NCBI RefSeq assembly: GCF_051859345.1
Contig: NZ_JBHYFV010000001.1
Span: forward strand, 229,182 to 293,181
From: Marivita sp051859345
GTDB taxonomy: Bacteria > Pseudomonadota > Alphaproteobacteria > Rhodobacterales > Rhodobacteraceae
DNA length: 64,000 nt
Direction: 5' to 3'
In this document: in pieces, positions 8,433 through 17,208 of the stretch
Layout of the letters: each line of letters starts with the position of its first letter
Numbering within the stretch: position 1 is the first letter of the stretch
Position numbers and translations under genes: made by a program
Notes under the pieces: model-generated
The model's input: the letters and a program-made list of their open reading frames with translations, nothing else
Told to the model about the DNA's origin: nothing
Databases searched by the model: none

Positions 8433-9602
8433 TCACGCGCCTTTCTGGACGCGGTTCCAGGTTTTTGTCTGCTCTTTTTCCTGCGGGTTCCAGACCGCCG
8501 GATCCCGAAAGACCAACCCATCCAACTTGCCCGTCGGATCAAACGCCGGCAGCGATGTGACGCTGTCCGGCATGTCCACTTTGGTCGGATCGAGCGAGGA
8601 CGGATATTTCTGCCCCGCCGCGACGGCCAGGGCCGTTTCCGGAGCCAGCATGAAGTTCAAAAGCTCTTCCGCCGCATCCACCGGCGATCCCTTGAGCACG
8701 AACATGGATTCCATCCACGCCAGACCGTTGGGCGGGTCCATATAGGCAATCGGATGCCCCTGCTCCTGCAAAGCCGCCACGCGACCGGACCAGGCTTCGG
8801 TGACGTAGATTTCTTCCTTTGCCAGAAGGTCCATCAGTTCGGCACCGGACGCCCAGTATTTCAGCACCAGATCGCGATGCTCGCGCGCCTTGTCCCAGAC
8901 CGCATCCCAATCCTGAATGTTGTTGGGATCCTGCCCGGATTGCAGTGCGCCATACCAGGCACGGTTGGCCCAATCGCCACCCCAACCGCCGATCTTGCCC
9001 TTGAGGTCCGGATCAAGCAAAAGGTTCGCCCCCATCTCCTTGGCCCGATCTTCAGAGATATACTTGGTGTTGTAGGCGATCCCCGTGGTGCCGTAATCGT
9101 AAGGCACAGCCGACAAGCCATCCGGCGTGATCGCGCGGAACGGGTCGATCATCGCGGTCATGACGTTCGCAAGATTGGGAATGTTGTCTTCGTTCAACTG
9201 AACCGCATATCCGTTTTCAACCCAGCGCTGATACCAACTTACCCCCGAGCTGTGCAGGATGTTGTGACCATCGGTGTTGCCTGCGGCCTTGATCTTGGTC
9301 AGGACCTCGTTTTCACCACCGAATGTTGCATCAACCACGGTGTTCCCGGACTTGGTCTCATACGGGTTGAACGCATGTTCGCGCAGAGCTTCGGACACCA
9401 CGCCGCCCCAGCCTTCGAAATAAAGCTCTGCCCCTTGCGCACGGGCTTGCGTGCCCATTGCCGCCATGATGCCGCCGGACAGACCAGAGTAAAGCCCAGC
9501 CGCCCCAAGCAGACCGAAGAAGGTCCGCCGGTCGACATCGCCATTTCCAGCCGCTTCGCGAAGCCGCTCGTAGCGGGTCGTATCATCCATTTTTCTTGTC
9601 AT
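8433..9602 (-). CDS. Periplasmic substrate-binding protein, spermidine/putrescine (PotD) family
   Basis: A 389-residue extracellular binding protein. The chosen ATG at 9602 has GGGAG eight bases upstream; the frame continues further upstream without a better start. The N-terminal part carries a twin-arginine-like signal (DRRTFFGLLG) and a hydrophobic stretch ending near ARAQGAELYF. The mature part begins like PotD relatives (LYFEGWGG...) and contains NEDNIPNL, VPYDYGTTGIAYN and FMLAPETALAVA segments of that family. Members bind polyamines, GABA-like acids or opines, so the ligand is probably a small cationic or amino compound. Confidence 0.87.
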   Translation of the reverse strand: MTRKMDDTTRYERLREAAGNGDVDRRTFFGLLGAAGLYSGLSGGIMAAMGTQARAQGAELYFEGWGGVVSEALREHAFNPYETKSGNTVVDATFGGENEVLTKIKAAGNTDGHNILHSSGVSWYQRWVENGYAVQLNEDNIPNLANVMTAMIDPFRAITPDGLSAVPYDYGTTGIAYNTKYISEDRAKEMGANLLLDPDLKGKIGGWGGDWANRAWYGALQSGQDPNNIQDWDAVWDKAREHRDLVLKYWASGAELMDLLAKEEIYVTEAWSGRVAALQEQGHPIAYMDPPNGLAWMESMFVLKGSPVDAAEELLNFMLAPETALAVAAGQKYPSSLDPTKVDMPDSVTSLPAFDPTGKLDGLVFRDPAVWNPQEKEQTKTWNRVQKGA

Positions 9603-9627
9603 CGTCTTTCTCCCAGTTGTGGATGGT

Positions 9628-10413
9628 TCAAATTTTCCTGCGCGCAAAATATCGCGCCAGCAGACCCGCCAGGAGCGGAAGGCCAACCGTGATGCAGATC
9701 ATCACAAAGCCCAGTGCGTTGATTTCCGGGCTGACAGAGTTGCGCAGCATGCCAAAAATCTGGGTCGGAACGGTTTCCATGCCCGAGGGCCGCCAAAAGA
9801 TCGTGGCGGTGATGTTGTCGAAGGAAATCGTGAAGGCGAACAGCGCCCCGGCAAAGACCGCTGGCATCAAAAGCGGCAACGTCACTTCGAAGAACGTTTG
9901 CAGTGGCGACGCCCCCAAAGACCGCGCCGCTTCTTCGTAATCCTTGCGGATCCCCACCAGCCGCGCCTGCACAACCAGCACCACAAAGGGTAGCGCAATG
10001 ATCGAATGTCCGATCAGCAAAAGACCAAAGCTGCGCGGCATGTGAAGCCAGCGCAAGAAGATCAGCAAACCCACCGCCAGAACGGTTTCCGGAACAAGCA
10101 CGGGTGAGATCAGGAAGGTGGTGATCCAATTCTTGCCGCGAAACTGATAGCGCACCAGCGCCATCGCCGCGAGGATGCCCAAAGTGGTGGCGATCACCGC
10201 CGTTGCAAGACCAAGCATGACCGATGTCCGCAAGGCCCGGATAATCGCCTCGTTCTCGGCCAGTTCGTAGAACCAGCGCAGCGAAAAGCCTTCAATCGGA
10301 AAGCCGCCGAATTGCGACGAATTGAACGCCAGCAGCAACACAACGGCGATCGGGGCGAACATGAAACCGTAGACAAGGAGCGTGTAAAATTTGAGGACAG
10401 ACCAGACGCGCAT
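9628..10413 (-). CDS. ABC transporter permease, PotC-like
   Basis: A 261-residue inner-membrane permease with about six membrane segments. The ATG at 10413 is preceded by GGGAGGT at good spacing, so I prefer it to a GTG-type start slightly upstream. The EAA loop (EEAARSLGASPLQTFFEVTLP) that contacts the ATPase is clear. Along with the next permease and the PotD-type protein it forms one importer. It lies just upstream of the binding-protein gene. Confidence 0.9.
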   Translation of the reverse strand: MRVWSVLKFYTLLVYGFMFAPIAVVLLLAFNSSQFGGFPIEGFSLRWFYELAENEAIIRALRTSVMLGLATAVIATTLGILAAMALVRYQFRGKNWITTFLISPVLVPETVLAVGLLIFLRWLHMPRSFGLLLIGHSIIALPFVVLVVQARLVGIRKDYEEAARSLGASPLQTFFEVTLPLLMPAVFAGALFAFTISFDNITATIFWRPSGMETVPTQIFGMLRNSVSPEINALGFVMICITVGLPLLAGLLARYFARRKI

Positions 10414-10417
10414 CGCT

Positions 10418-11287
10418 CTACCTCCCAAACGCTTTGGAAAGCTGGTTCATGCCCATGAACTTGCTGTACAGAATGACAACGCTGCCCAAGAGCATCAGCA
10501 GGGCAAAGGACAGCGTGGCTCCCATTGGCCAATTCAGTTCTGTCACGATGGCATCATAGACAAGATTGCCGAACAGGAAATCGGATGGCCCGCCCAGAAT
10601 AAGCGGCGTGACGTAACTGCCTCCGGTGAGCACAAAAACCAGTAATGACCCCGCCGCCAATCCGGGCAGGGACAACGGCAGGGTGACTTCCCGAAAGGCC
10701 TGCCATGGCGTTGCCCCCAAAGTGCGCGCGGCAGGTTCCAGGTTTGGGTCAATCCCTTCCAGACTGACGTAAACATTGAGGATCATGTACGGCAGGAACA
10801 CATGGATAAATCCAACGATCACCGTGAATTCCGTATACATGAGCGACAGCGGCGCATCGGTCAGGCCAAGCCAGGACAACAACCCGTTCAACGCGCCTTG
10901 GTTGCCGAAGATGTGGATCCAGCTGAGCGTTCGGATGATGAAGCTGATCCAGAACGGCAGGATCAGAAGCAGCAGCAGCAGCCATTTGTGCCGATACCGC
11001 GTCATCGCGATCACATAGGCTGGAACATAGCCCAGAACCGCTGCAAGAACGGTCACGATCACCGACAGCCGCAAGGTTTTCCAGATCGCCGTGTGGTAAT
11101 AGCTGTCGGTGAACAATTCCTGCCAGTTGCCGAATTGGAAAGCAGGGACATCGACGGCCAGATCAATGTTTTCGTACATCGAATACACAAGGATGAACGC
11201 CATCGGGATCACCACCATCACGGTGATGAACACCAGCGCTGGCGACAGCAGAAGCCAGGGACGACGATCAAATTGATGTTCCGACAA
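10418..11287 (-). CDS. ABC transporter permease, PotB-like (TTG start)
   Basis: A 289-residue permease with six predicted membrane helices and the EAA motif (EPAARTLGATPWQAFREVTLP). It is the first gene of the leftward operon. The best start is a TTG at 11287 with a strong AGGAGGG seven bases upstream; no in-frame ATG precedes the first membrane segment. The stop lies five bases before the next permease start. The divergent gap to the LysR gene holds two perfect inverted repeats, so the operon is probably under LysR control. Confidence 0.88.
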   Translation of the reverse strand: MSEHQFDRRPWLLLSPALVFITVMVVIPMAFILVYSMYENIDLAVDVPAFQFGNWQELFTDSYYHTAIWKTLRLSVIVTVLAAVLGYVPAYVIAMTRYRHKWLLLLLLILPFWISFIIRTLSWIHIFGNQGALNGLLSWLGLTDAPLSLMYTEFTVIVGFIHVFLPYMILNVYVSLEGIDPNLEPAARTLGATPWQAFREVTLPLSLPGLAAGSLLVFVLTGGSYVTPLILGGPSDFLFGNLVYDAIVTELNWPMGATLSFALLMLLGSVVILYSKFMGMNQLSKAFGR

Positions 11288-11326
11288 GGGCGGCCCTCCT
11301 GCCGGTGACTATTGCAAGGGATGCTG

Positions 11327-11373
11327 AATTGAGCCAATTGATATGAAAGATACCTGATATTGATTGGATCAAT
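11327..11373. promoter_or_regulatory. Divergent LysR/ABC-operon control region with two inverted repeats
   Basis: Within the 84-base gap are AATTG-AGC-CAATT (11327-11339) and ATTGAT-TGG-ATCAAT (11359-11373), both perfect. The second overlaps the LysR start codon at 11372, which suggests autorepression. The sequence between them is AT-rich and fits promoter elements on both strands, but I do not assign exact -10 and -35 boxes. Confidence 0.5.
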
Positions 11374-12331
11374 GCCCGTGGATATCGACCACAAATTTGC
11401 CTTTCAGCTGGACTGGAACCTGTTGCGCACCTTCCTTGTGATCGCCGAAGAGCAAAGCATCACCCGCGCCGCGCACCGGTTGTTGCGGGGTCAACCAGCA
11501 GTCACGCAGGCGCTTCAGCGGCTTGAGGCAGAGTTGGGCTGCAAACTGGCTGAACGCGGCAAAGGGGCGTTTCGTCTGACCGCTGCGGGCCGCAAATTGC
11601 AGGCCGAGGCGCGCAGATTGTTTGACGGGGTTGCGCAGTTGCCGGAAACCATCGGGCAATTGCAGAACGAACTGTCCGGTGATGTGCGACTGCTGGTCGC
11701 CACTTATGTCGTTACACCGTTACTGGATGATTTGCTTGCCGAATTCGCAAGGTCACATCCGAAAGTCCGCTTCAGCATTCGCGTCGAAACCAGCAGCGAA
11801 GTCATTCGCGATATCCGAGAAAGACAGGCAACCCTGGGCATCTGCCTCGTGAGCCGGGAATTTCCCGATCTGGAATACACCCATATGTACCGCGAATTCT
11901 TCGGCTTCTTCTGCGGCCGGACACATCCGCTTTTCGGGCGCGACAACCTGAAGATGGACGACCTGCGCCCCTACCCATCCGTCGCTTTTGACACCGAGGA
12001 AATCGACAACGCCCTGCAACAAATCGTCATGCTGCGCAGCGCCTGGGGGCTGACACGCGTAGTCGCCGGTCGATCTTCGCAGTTGGAAGAAGTCCGCCGC
12101 ATGGTCATGTGCGGAATGGGGATCGGCGCATTCCCGATCCATGTGGTGCAGGACAGCGTCGAACGTGGATTGCTTTGGCGTCTGCCACCCTACGAAGATC
12201 CGCCCGAGGTTGATATCTTTCTGACCGTCAATCCACGCAAACACATGAACCGGGCTGAAACCCAATTCCTCGCAGATCTGACGCGCGCAATACGTCATAC
12301 ACCCTTGGAGGAACGCACCTATCGCGGATAG
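11372..12331 (+). CDS. LysR-family transcriptional regulator of the amino-compound operon
   Basis: A 319-residue LysR protein. The winged helix-turn-helix (LLRTFLVIAEEQSITRAAHRLLRGQPAVTQALQRLEAELG) occupies roughly residues 13-55, and a type 2 periplasmic-binding-like effector domain follows. The ATG at 11372 is preferred over the TTG at 11360. It is divergent from the nine-gene ABC/catabolic operon and convergent with the EutA-like gene, so it sits between both catabolic groups and may regulate both. The effector is unknown. Confidence 0.9.
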   Translation: MPVDIDHKFAFQLDWNLLRTFLVIAEEQSITRAAHRLLRGQPAVTQALQRLEAELGCKLAERGKGAFRLTAAGRKLQAEARRLFDGVAQLPETIGQLQNELSGDVRLLVATYVVTPLLDDLLAEFARSHPKVRFSIRVETSSEVIRDIRERQATLGICLVSREFPDLEYTHMYREFFGFFCGRTHPLFGRDNLKMDDLRPYPSVAFDTEEIDNALQQIVMLRSAWGLTRVVAGRSSQLEEVRRMVMCGMGIGAFPIHVVQDSVERGLLWRLPPYEDPPEVDIFLTVNPRKHMNRAETQFLADLTRAIRHTPLEERTYRG

Positions 12332-12366
12332 CTCGGCTCGTGTCGGCACCCCAATAGAGACACGCG

Positions 12367-13104
12367 TCACCCAAGATCGAACACCCGCCCAATCCGGTTG
12401 ATCCGCCGCGAAAACCCACCAAGCTGCCCAAGGTGCCAGGCCAGCACCTGATTGCTCGACAGAACCGGGATATCAAGCTCTGCTTCGCAATCTTCGATCA
12501 CGTCAAGCGCGCGCAGGTTGGTGCAGGACATGAAGACAGCCCCGCAGGTGCCGTTGCGCCCGACATGAATGACCGCGTCCCGCACCGACTCCTTTGAGAT
12601 GCGGACAACGCGCTCTTCCAGGGGTTCATCAAAGCTCCCGAACGAGGCCACGGTCACACCTGCCGCATCCAGCCCTTGAATGAGGCGGTCACTGACCGAC
12701 GCGACATAAGGGCTGACAAGACCAATCTGCGTGATCCCGGCCGTTTTGCAAACCGCGATCAACGCCGTCAGCGGGTCCGTCACATGCGGCGTTGCCACAC
12801 CCTTTTGGATCAGCTCTGCAACCCGCGCCGGGCCAATCGTGGCGCTGGCAGATGTGCAGGCGTAGCCCACAGCGGCACAGTGCGCCCCACGAGGAAGCAA
12901 GGCGGCAGAGGCCGTCAGATTGTCCTCCATCGCGCGCAGGCTTTCCAGTGTCACTGCTATTCCCGAAGGAACCCGCGACACCAGACTTTCCACATCCTGC
13001 GGCAGCAATGTCCGGAAATCCCGCTCGATCGTTTCATCGCTTTGCAGCGTGATCAACCCGATCTGGGTCGGGTGATCACTGGTTATGGAATAGGGCAAAG
13101 CCAT
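12367..13104 (-). CDS. Asp/Glu racemase superfamily protein (EutA / maleate isomerase / arylmalonate decarboxylase type)
   Basis: A 245-residue protein with the two catalytic cysteines of this superfamily: Cys83 in GYACTSAS and Cys194 in SCTNLRA. General layout (MPP-like N-terminus, SSNQVLAWHL near the end) matches EutA and maleate cis-trans isomerase relatives. EutA is encoded with EutB and EutC in hydroxyectoine users and may invert a stereocentre. Here it lies on the far side of LysR from the EutB/EutC pair. Its start overlaps the M24 peptidase stop. The reaction is inferred by family only. Confidence 0.8.
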   Translation of the reverse strand: MALPYSITSDHPTQIGLITLQSDETIERDFRTLLPQDVESLVSRVPSGIAVTLESLRAMEDNLTASAALLPRGAHCAAVGYACTSASATIGPARVAELIQKGVATPHVTDPLTALIAVCKTAGITQIGLVSPYVASVSDRLIQGLDAAGVTVASFGSFDEPLEERVVRISKESVRDAVIHVGRNGTCGAVFMSCTNLRALDVIEDCEAELDIPVLSSNQVLAWHLGQLGGFSRRINRIGRVFDLG

Positions 13105-14264
13105 CAGATCACCCGGATGTCAGGGGATTGCGGATGTGACAGGAACTCTGCGCCAGAGTCGCGGATCACGATGTTTTCCTCGTGGACTAGGATTTTGCCT
13201 GCTCCAACATCAACCGATGGTTCAAGCGTCAGAACCATTCCAGCCATCAGGACCGTGTGATCCTGTGGAATGATCGAGGGCCATTCGGTCAATTGCATTC
13301 CAAGACCATGCCCCAGCCGCCCGGCCTCCATGATTGTGCCGGACGGGTTCACCACGACGTTCATCGCATGAAACAGATCGGCAATCGTCGCACCGGGCCT
13401 TGCCATCTCTGCCGCCGTTTGCGTGGCCTCAACCAAACGGGAATGGCCGGTTTTCACGGTCTCAGTTGGCGGTCCAACACTGAAGTTGCGGTCAAAATCG
13501 CAGAAATACCCATCCCAGACCAACCCGGTGTCCAGCATCAGCACATCACCCTGCGCAAGCGGCGCGTCCGTGGCGGGTGAGATCACGTCCGCATAGCCCG
13601 AGTGATCCGCAGCCCCTGCGAGGTACGGCACCCAATCCGCCCCCTCTTCGAGGCAAAGCATCTGGAACCTGCGAAACACATGCGACAGCGGCATCCCGGC
13701 TCCGATACCTTGCGGCACCCGGTCAAAGGCACGGGTCGCAATGGCAGCGGCATGGCGAATTTTTTCGATCTCGGCCTCTGATTTAACCAGTCGCATCTGA
13801 CGAGTGATGGCGGCATCGCTGACCAGCCGTCGCGGTGAAAGACCTGTTTCCAACCGCCGCAGATCGGCCAGCGGCATGTGGACATGGCTTTCCATCTGAT
13901 CGGCAATTCCGATTTGCCCAGCCTTTGGCGTGACCTCATGCAGCGCCTCGAGAAGCAGCCCGATCCCGTCATCCGTATAGTCAGGTGCAGCCCATGTCCG
14001 GATATCTGTAATCCAACTCTGCCCCATCAGATGCGCACCAATGGACGGGATGACCGCAATCGGATCGCCGGAAACCGGAACAATCACGAACCAGGGTCGC
14101 GTCGGGCTTTCCCAGAACCGCGTCAGGAAGCCGGTGTAGTACCGGATCTCGGGTTCGGTTGTCAGCAGCAACGCGGACAGGCCGTGTTTCACCATCAAGT
14201 TCTGCGCTGCCCTTGTGCGACCCCGGAATTCCGATGCGGGAAATCCACGGATGGGCGAAGTCAT
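13104..14264 (-). CDS. M24-family metallopeptidase (Xaa-Pro dipeptidase / ectoine-hydrolase-like)
   Basis: A 386-residue protein with a creatinase-type N-terminal domain and a pita-bread C-terminal domain. The five metal ligands are visible: two aspartates in LDTGLVWDGYFCDFD, the histidine in GHGLGMQ, and glutamates in LEPS and HEEN. DoeA/EutD (ectoine hydrolase), creatinase and prolidase all share this fold. The N-terminal substrate region (YYTGFLTRFWESPTRPW) does not look like the DoeA sequences I know, so I infer hydrolysis of a different amide or cyclic amidine. It overlaps both neighbours, indicating tight co-translation. Confidence 0.8.
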   Translation of the reverse strand: MTSPIRGFPASEFRGRTRAAQNLMVKHGLSALLLTTEPEIRYYTGFLTRFWESPTRPWFVIVPVSGDPIAVIPSIGAHLMGQSWITDIRTWAAPDYTDDGIGLLLEALHEVTPKAGQIGIADQMESHVHMPLADLRRLETGLSPRRLVSDAAITRQMRLVKSEAEIEKIRHAAAIATRAFDRVPQGIGAGMPLSHVFRRFQMLCLEEGADWVPYLAGAADHSGYADVISPATDAPLAQGDVLMLDTGLVWDGYFCDFDRNFSVGPPTETVKTGHSRLVEATQTAAEMARPGATIADLFHAMNVVVNPSGTIMEAGRLGHGLGMQLTEWPSIIPQDHTVLMAGMVLTLEPSVDVGAGKILVHEENIVIRDSGAEFLSHPQSPDIRVI

Positions 14265-15304
14265 GAGGTTTGCTCGCTCAGGATCACCAACACCTGTGAC
14301 TTGGCCGACAATCCCAACGCGTCCTGATGATCCCGCGCGGCAAGCAGCCCTGCAAATCCGGCTCCTCCTGACGGGGTGGTGGCATAACCCGCCTCCGCAC
14401 AGGCCATGGCGCCCAAAGCGCCCTCCGTCTCGGTGATCAGCACAAAATCATCCGCATCCCGCGCCAATCCCTTCAGGGCAATCAAAGACGGCTCTTTGCA
14501 GTCCAACCGGCCCATTGAGGATTTCGGGCCATCGGTGACCTGAGATGTGCCCGACTTGATCGAAGCATAGAGCGCCGGGGCAAATTCGGGTTCGACCACG
14601 ACGATGCGGGGCGTATTGCCCCAAGCCTGTCTGACATAGGCAGCGCAGGCCGCGGCAAGTCCCCCGACGCCTGCCTGCAAGAAGATGTGGCTGGGTGCCT
14701 CGGACATCTGCAGGACCGCCTCCTGCATAAGTACAAGATACCCCTCCATAAGAACATGCGGGCGATCAAAATATCCCGGCCAGGAACTGTCCGACAGCAG
14801 CGCCCAACCGTTGTCATCGGCTGCCTGCGCCGCACCGGCCATCGCCTCTTCATAGATTGCCCCATGACGTGTCACCAGGGCCCCGAATGCGCGAAGGCGG
14901 TCGGCGAAAGCCTCTGGCACTGTGTCAGCCAGATACACAACCGCATGGGCACCAAAGGCTTGCGCCCCGGCCGCGACTGACAACCCGTGATTGCCGGCGC
15001 TCGCGGTCACATATGTGCGCCCTTGCGCCGTTCCGGTCTCGGCATCCCGAGCAATCACATAAGCCGCGCCCAGCGCCTTGAAACTGCCCAGCCCCATCCG
15101 GTTGCGTTCGTCCTTGATGCAGACTTGGGCCACACCAGCGGCTTTGGCCAATTCCGGCACATCGGCCAGCGGGGTCACAGCGGCGGCAGGGCACCGCGCA
15201 AGCAAGTGCGCAGGCCGCTCCGCATTGTCGCTTGGCATCGGAACGTCGGCAAGAGCGGCCAGCACGGCTGCGGCTTGGCCTTGTGTTTTATGCAGAAGTT
15301 TCAT
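14261..15304 (-). CDS. Diaminopropionate ammonia-lyase-like PLP enzyme
   Basis: A 347-residue fold-type II PLP protein. Lys76 in LGSFKALGAAYV is the cofactor lysine, and SAGNHGLSVAAGA and AGVGGLAAA are the phosphate and substrate loops. These segments fit diaminopropionate ammonia-lyase, which makes pyruvate and two ammonia from 2,3-diaminopropionate. It is about 50 residues shorter than the characterised enzyme. Start choice between ATG 15304 and a GTG at 15340 is uncertain because neither has a good ribosome site. It is the first gene of a three-gene group with M24 and EutA-like genes. Confidence 0.72.
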   Translation of the reverse strand: MKLLHKTQGQAAAVLAALADVPMPSDNAERPAHLLARCPAAAVTPLADVPELAKAAGVAQVCIKDERNRMGLGSFKALGAAYVIARDAETGTAQGRTYVTASAGNHGLSVAAGAQAFGAHAVVYLADTVPEAFADRLRAFGALVTRHGAIYEEAMAGAAQAADDNGWALLSDSSWPGYFDRPHVLMEGYLVLMQEAVLQMSEAPSHIFLQAGVGGLAAACAAYVRQAWGNTPRIVVVEPEFAPALYASIKSGTSQVTDGPKSSMGRLDCKEPSLIALKGLARDADDFVLITETEGALGAMACAEAGYATTPSGGAGFAGLLAARDHQDALGLSAKSQVLVILSEQTS

Positions 15305-15441
15305 GATTACATGATGGCAGTGTCCACGCGGTCCTGTCACCCCACAGCCGACACAAGCAACCCCGCCACCGACCCTTCTGTTTGCCCTGATCCAGAAACC
15401 TGTCTAGCGTTCGGGAAAACGACTGGAAGGCCTCAAGCCAC

Positions 15442-17094
15442 ATGACCCTCACAAACAGCACGGTGCGCGCCGCAGATCATCTTGTGGATCAATTGGTGAC
15501 ACAGGGGATCACCGCAGCCTTCGGCGTGCCGGGGGAAAGCTATCTTCCGGTGCTGGATGCGTTCTACGGTCGTGAAACCGACATCCGGTTTATCACCTGC
15601 CGTCAGGAAGGCGGCGCCGCGATGGCCGCTGATGCCTATGGCAAGTTGACTGGGCGTCCGGGCATCTGTTTTGCCACGCGAGGTCCCGGAGCGACAAATG
15701 CCAGCGCCGGGGTACACATTGCCTACCAGGATTCGACCCCGATGATCCTTTTTCTGGGTCAGGTGGCCCGCGACATGGTCGAACGCGAAGCGTTTCAGGA
15801 AATCGACTACCGTCGCATGTTCGGCCAGATGACCAAGTGGGTCGCCCAGATCGACGACGCCTCGCGACTTCAGGAATATGTCAGCCGCGCGTTCCGTACC
15901 GCACTGTCAGGGCGGCCTGGCCCGGTTGTGCTCGCGCTGCCAGAGGACATGCTGTATGACGAGATCATTCAGCCAAAACCCCCTGCCCGCATCGAAACGC
16001 CGCGATTTGCGCCGTCGCCCAATGCGATGGATACGCTAAGACATCGGATCGCGCAGGCTAAAAACCCGCTGGTCATGGCCGGAGGCGGCGGCTGGACGAA
16101 GCGAGGTATCGACGCATTGCAACGCTTTGCCGAAACGCAGGGTTTGCCAGTGTCCGTTTCGCTGCGCTGCCAAAGCCTGATCGACAACCGCCATCCGAAT
16201 TACATCGGCCACTACGGTGTCGGCACGCCGCCTTACCTCAAGAAAATTATGGCCGAAACGGATCTATTGATCGCCATTGGCCCGCGTCTGGGGGAGATGA
16301 CAACTGCGGGATATTCGATCCTGACGCCCCCGGTGCCAGACCAGTCGCTGGCGCATGTCTTTCCCGAACCGGAAGAGATCGGGCGTGTTTTTGAACCGGA
16401 AATCGCGCTGATCGCGGACACCGAGAGTTTCTGCACCGAAGTCGCATCCTGGGACGCAATTGCACCCAAGCAGTTTGCAAACCGCACACATGACCTTCAC
16501 GAAACGTACAAAAGATTCAGTAACCCCGCCTCGGTGGAAGAAGACCCACTTGCCCCCTTTTTCGCCCATCTGGCCGAAACGCTTCCCGACGATGCAATTC
16601 TTTGCAACGGCGCGGGCAACTACGCGGGATGGCTGCACCGCTTCTATCGCTACCGCGCGCCGGGATCACAACTTGCGCCGACCTCGGGCTCCATGGGGTA
16701 TGGTCTGCCGGCAGCGATCGGAGCCGCAATCTGTGCGCCCGAACGCGAGGTGTTCGCCATCGCCGGTGACGGCTGTTTCATGATGACCTGTCAGGAAATG
16801 GCGACAGCAGTGCATCATGATCTGAACCTGACGGTGATCATCATCGACAATGCCCGCTATGGCACGATCCGCGCGCATCAGGAACGCGAATACCCGGACC
16901 GCGTGTCGGGCACGGCCCTGACCAACCCGGATTTCTGCGATTTCGCCCGATCCTTCGGCGCGCATGCCGAAAAGGCTCCGGACTATGACAGCTTTGTCGC
17001 CGCCGTCTCGGCAGCCCGCAATCGCGGTGGTGTCAACCTGATCGAAGTGAAAGCCGATCCGTCGTTCCTGTCACCCGGCAAGCGCCTGGAATAA
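15442..17094 (+). CDS. Thiamine-diphosphate-dependent enzyme, acetolactate-synthase-like
   Basis: A 550-residue three-domain ThDP enzyme. The catalytic glutamate is in CRQEGGAA (Glu56), and the cofactor motif begins at GDG (442-444) and ends at the N of IIIDN. The middle domain is the usual acetohydroxyacid-synthase/pyruvate-oxidase-like fold. There is no ilvN-type small subunit nearby, so a biosynthetic IlvB role is unlikely. It is divergent from the diaminopropionate-lyase-like gene and upstream of a distinct paralogue. Candidate reactions include 2-oxo acid decarboxylation or carboligation in the local pathway. Confidence 0.85.
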   Translation: MTLTNSTVRAADHLVDQLVTQGITAAFGVPGESYLPVLDAFYGRETDIRFITCRQEGGAAMAADAYGKLTGRPGICFATRGPGATNASAGVHIAYQDSTPMILFLGQVARDMVEREAFQEIDYRRMFGQMTKWVAQIDDASRLQEYVSRAFRTALSGRPGPVVLALPEDMLYDEIIQPKPPARIETPRFAPSPNAMDTLRHRIAQAKNPLVMAGGGGWTKRGIDALQRFAETQGLPVSVSLRCQSLIDNRHPNYIGHYGVGTPPYLKKIMAETDLLIAIGPRLGEMTTAGYSILTPPVPDQSLAHVFPEPEEIGRVFEPEIALIADTESFCTEVASWDAIAPKQFANRTHDLHETYKRFSNPASVEEDPLAPFFAHLAETLPDDAILCNGAGNYAGWLHRFYRYRAPGSQLAPTSGSMGYGLPAAIGAAICAPEREVFAIAGDGCFMMTCQEMATAVHHDLNLTVIIIDNARYGTIRAHQEREYPDRVSGTALTNPDFCDFARSFGAHAEKAPDYDSFVAAVSAARNRGGVNLIEVKADPSFLSPGKRLE

Positions 17095-17208
17095 AGCCGC
17101 GCCACAGGCCTACAACATTGCATCAGGGTCACGGAACCCTCACTTCGGCTCGTCATCGAAGGGCGCAACGCTATCTTCAGACTGAGCCACTACAAGAAAG
17201 AGAGCCGC

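Noticed and set aside
7620..9692. A 690-codon open frame on the plus strand
   Set aside because: It is antisense to the ABC ATPase and binding-protein genes, is rich in H, R, D and Q, has no domain, and reflects high GC at third codon positions.
2492..14264. Ectoine/hydroxyectoine catabolic cluster as a firm call
   Set aside because: EutA, EutB, EutC and an M24 peptidase are suggestive, but doeB, doeC and an ectoine transporter are missing and the peptidase differs from DoeA as far as I can judge.
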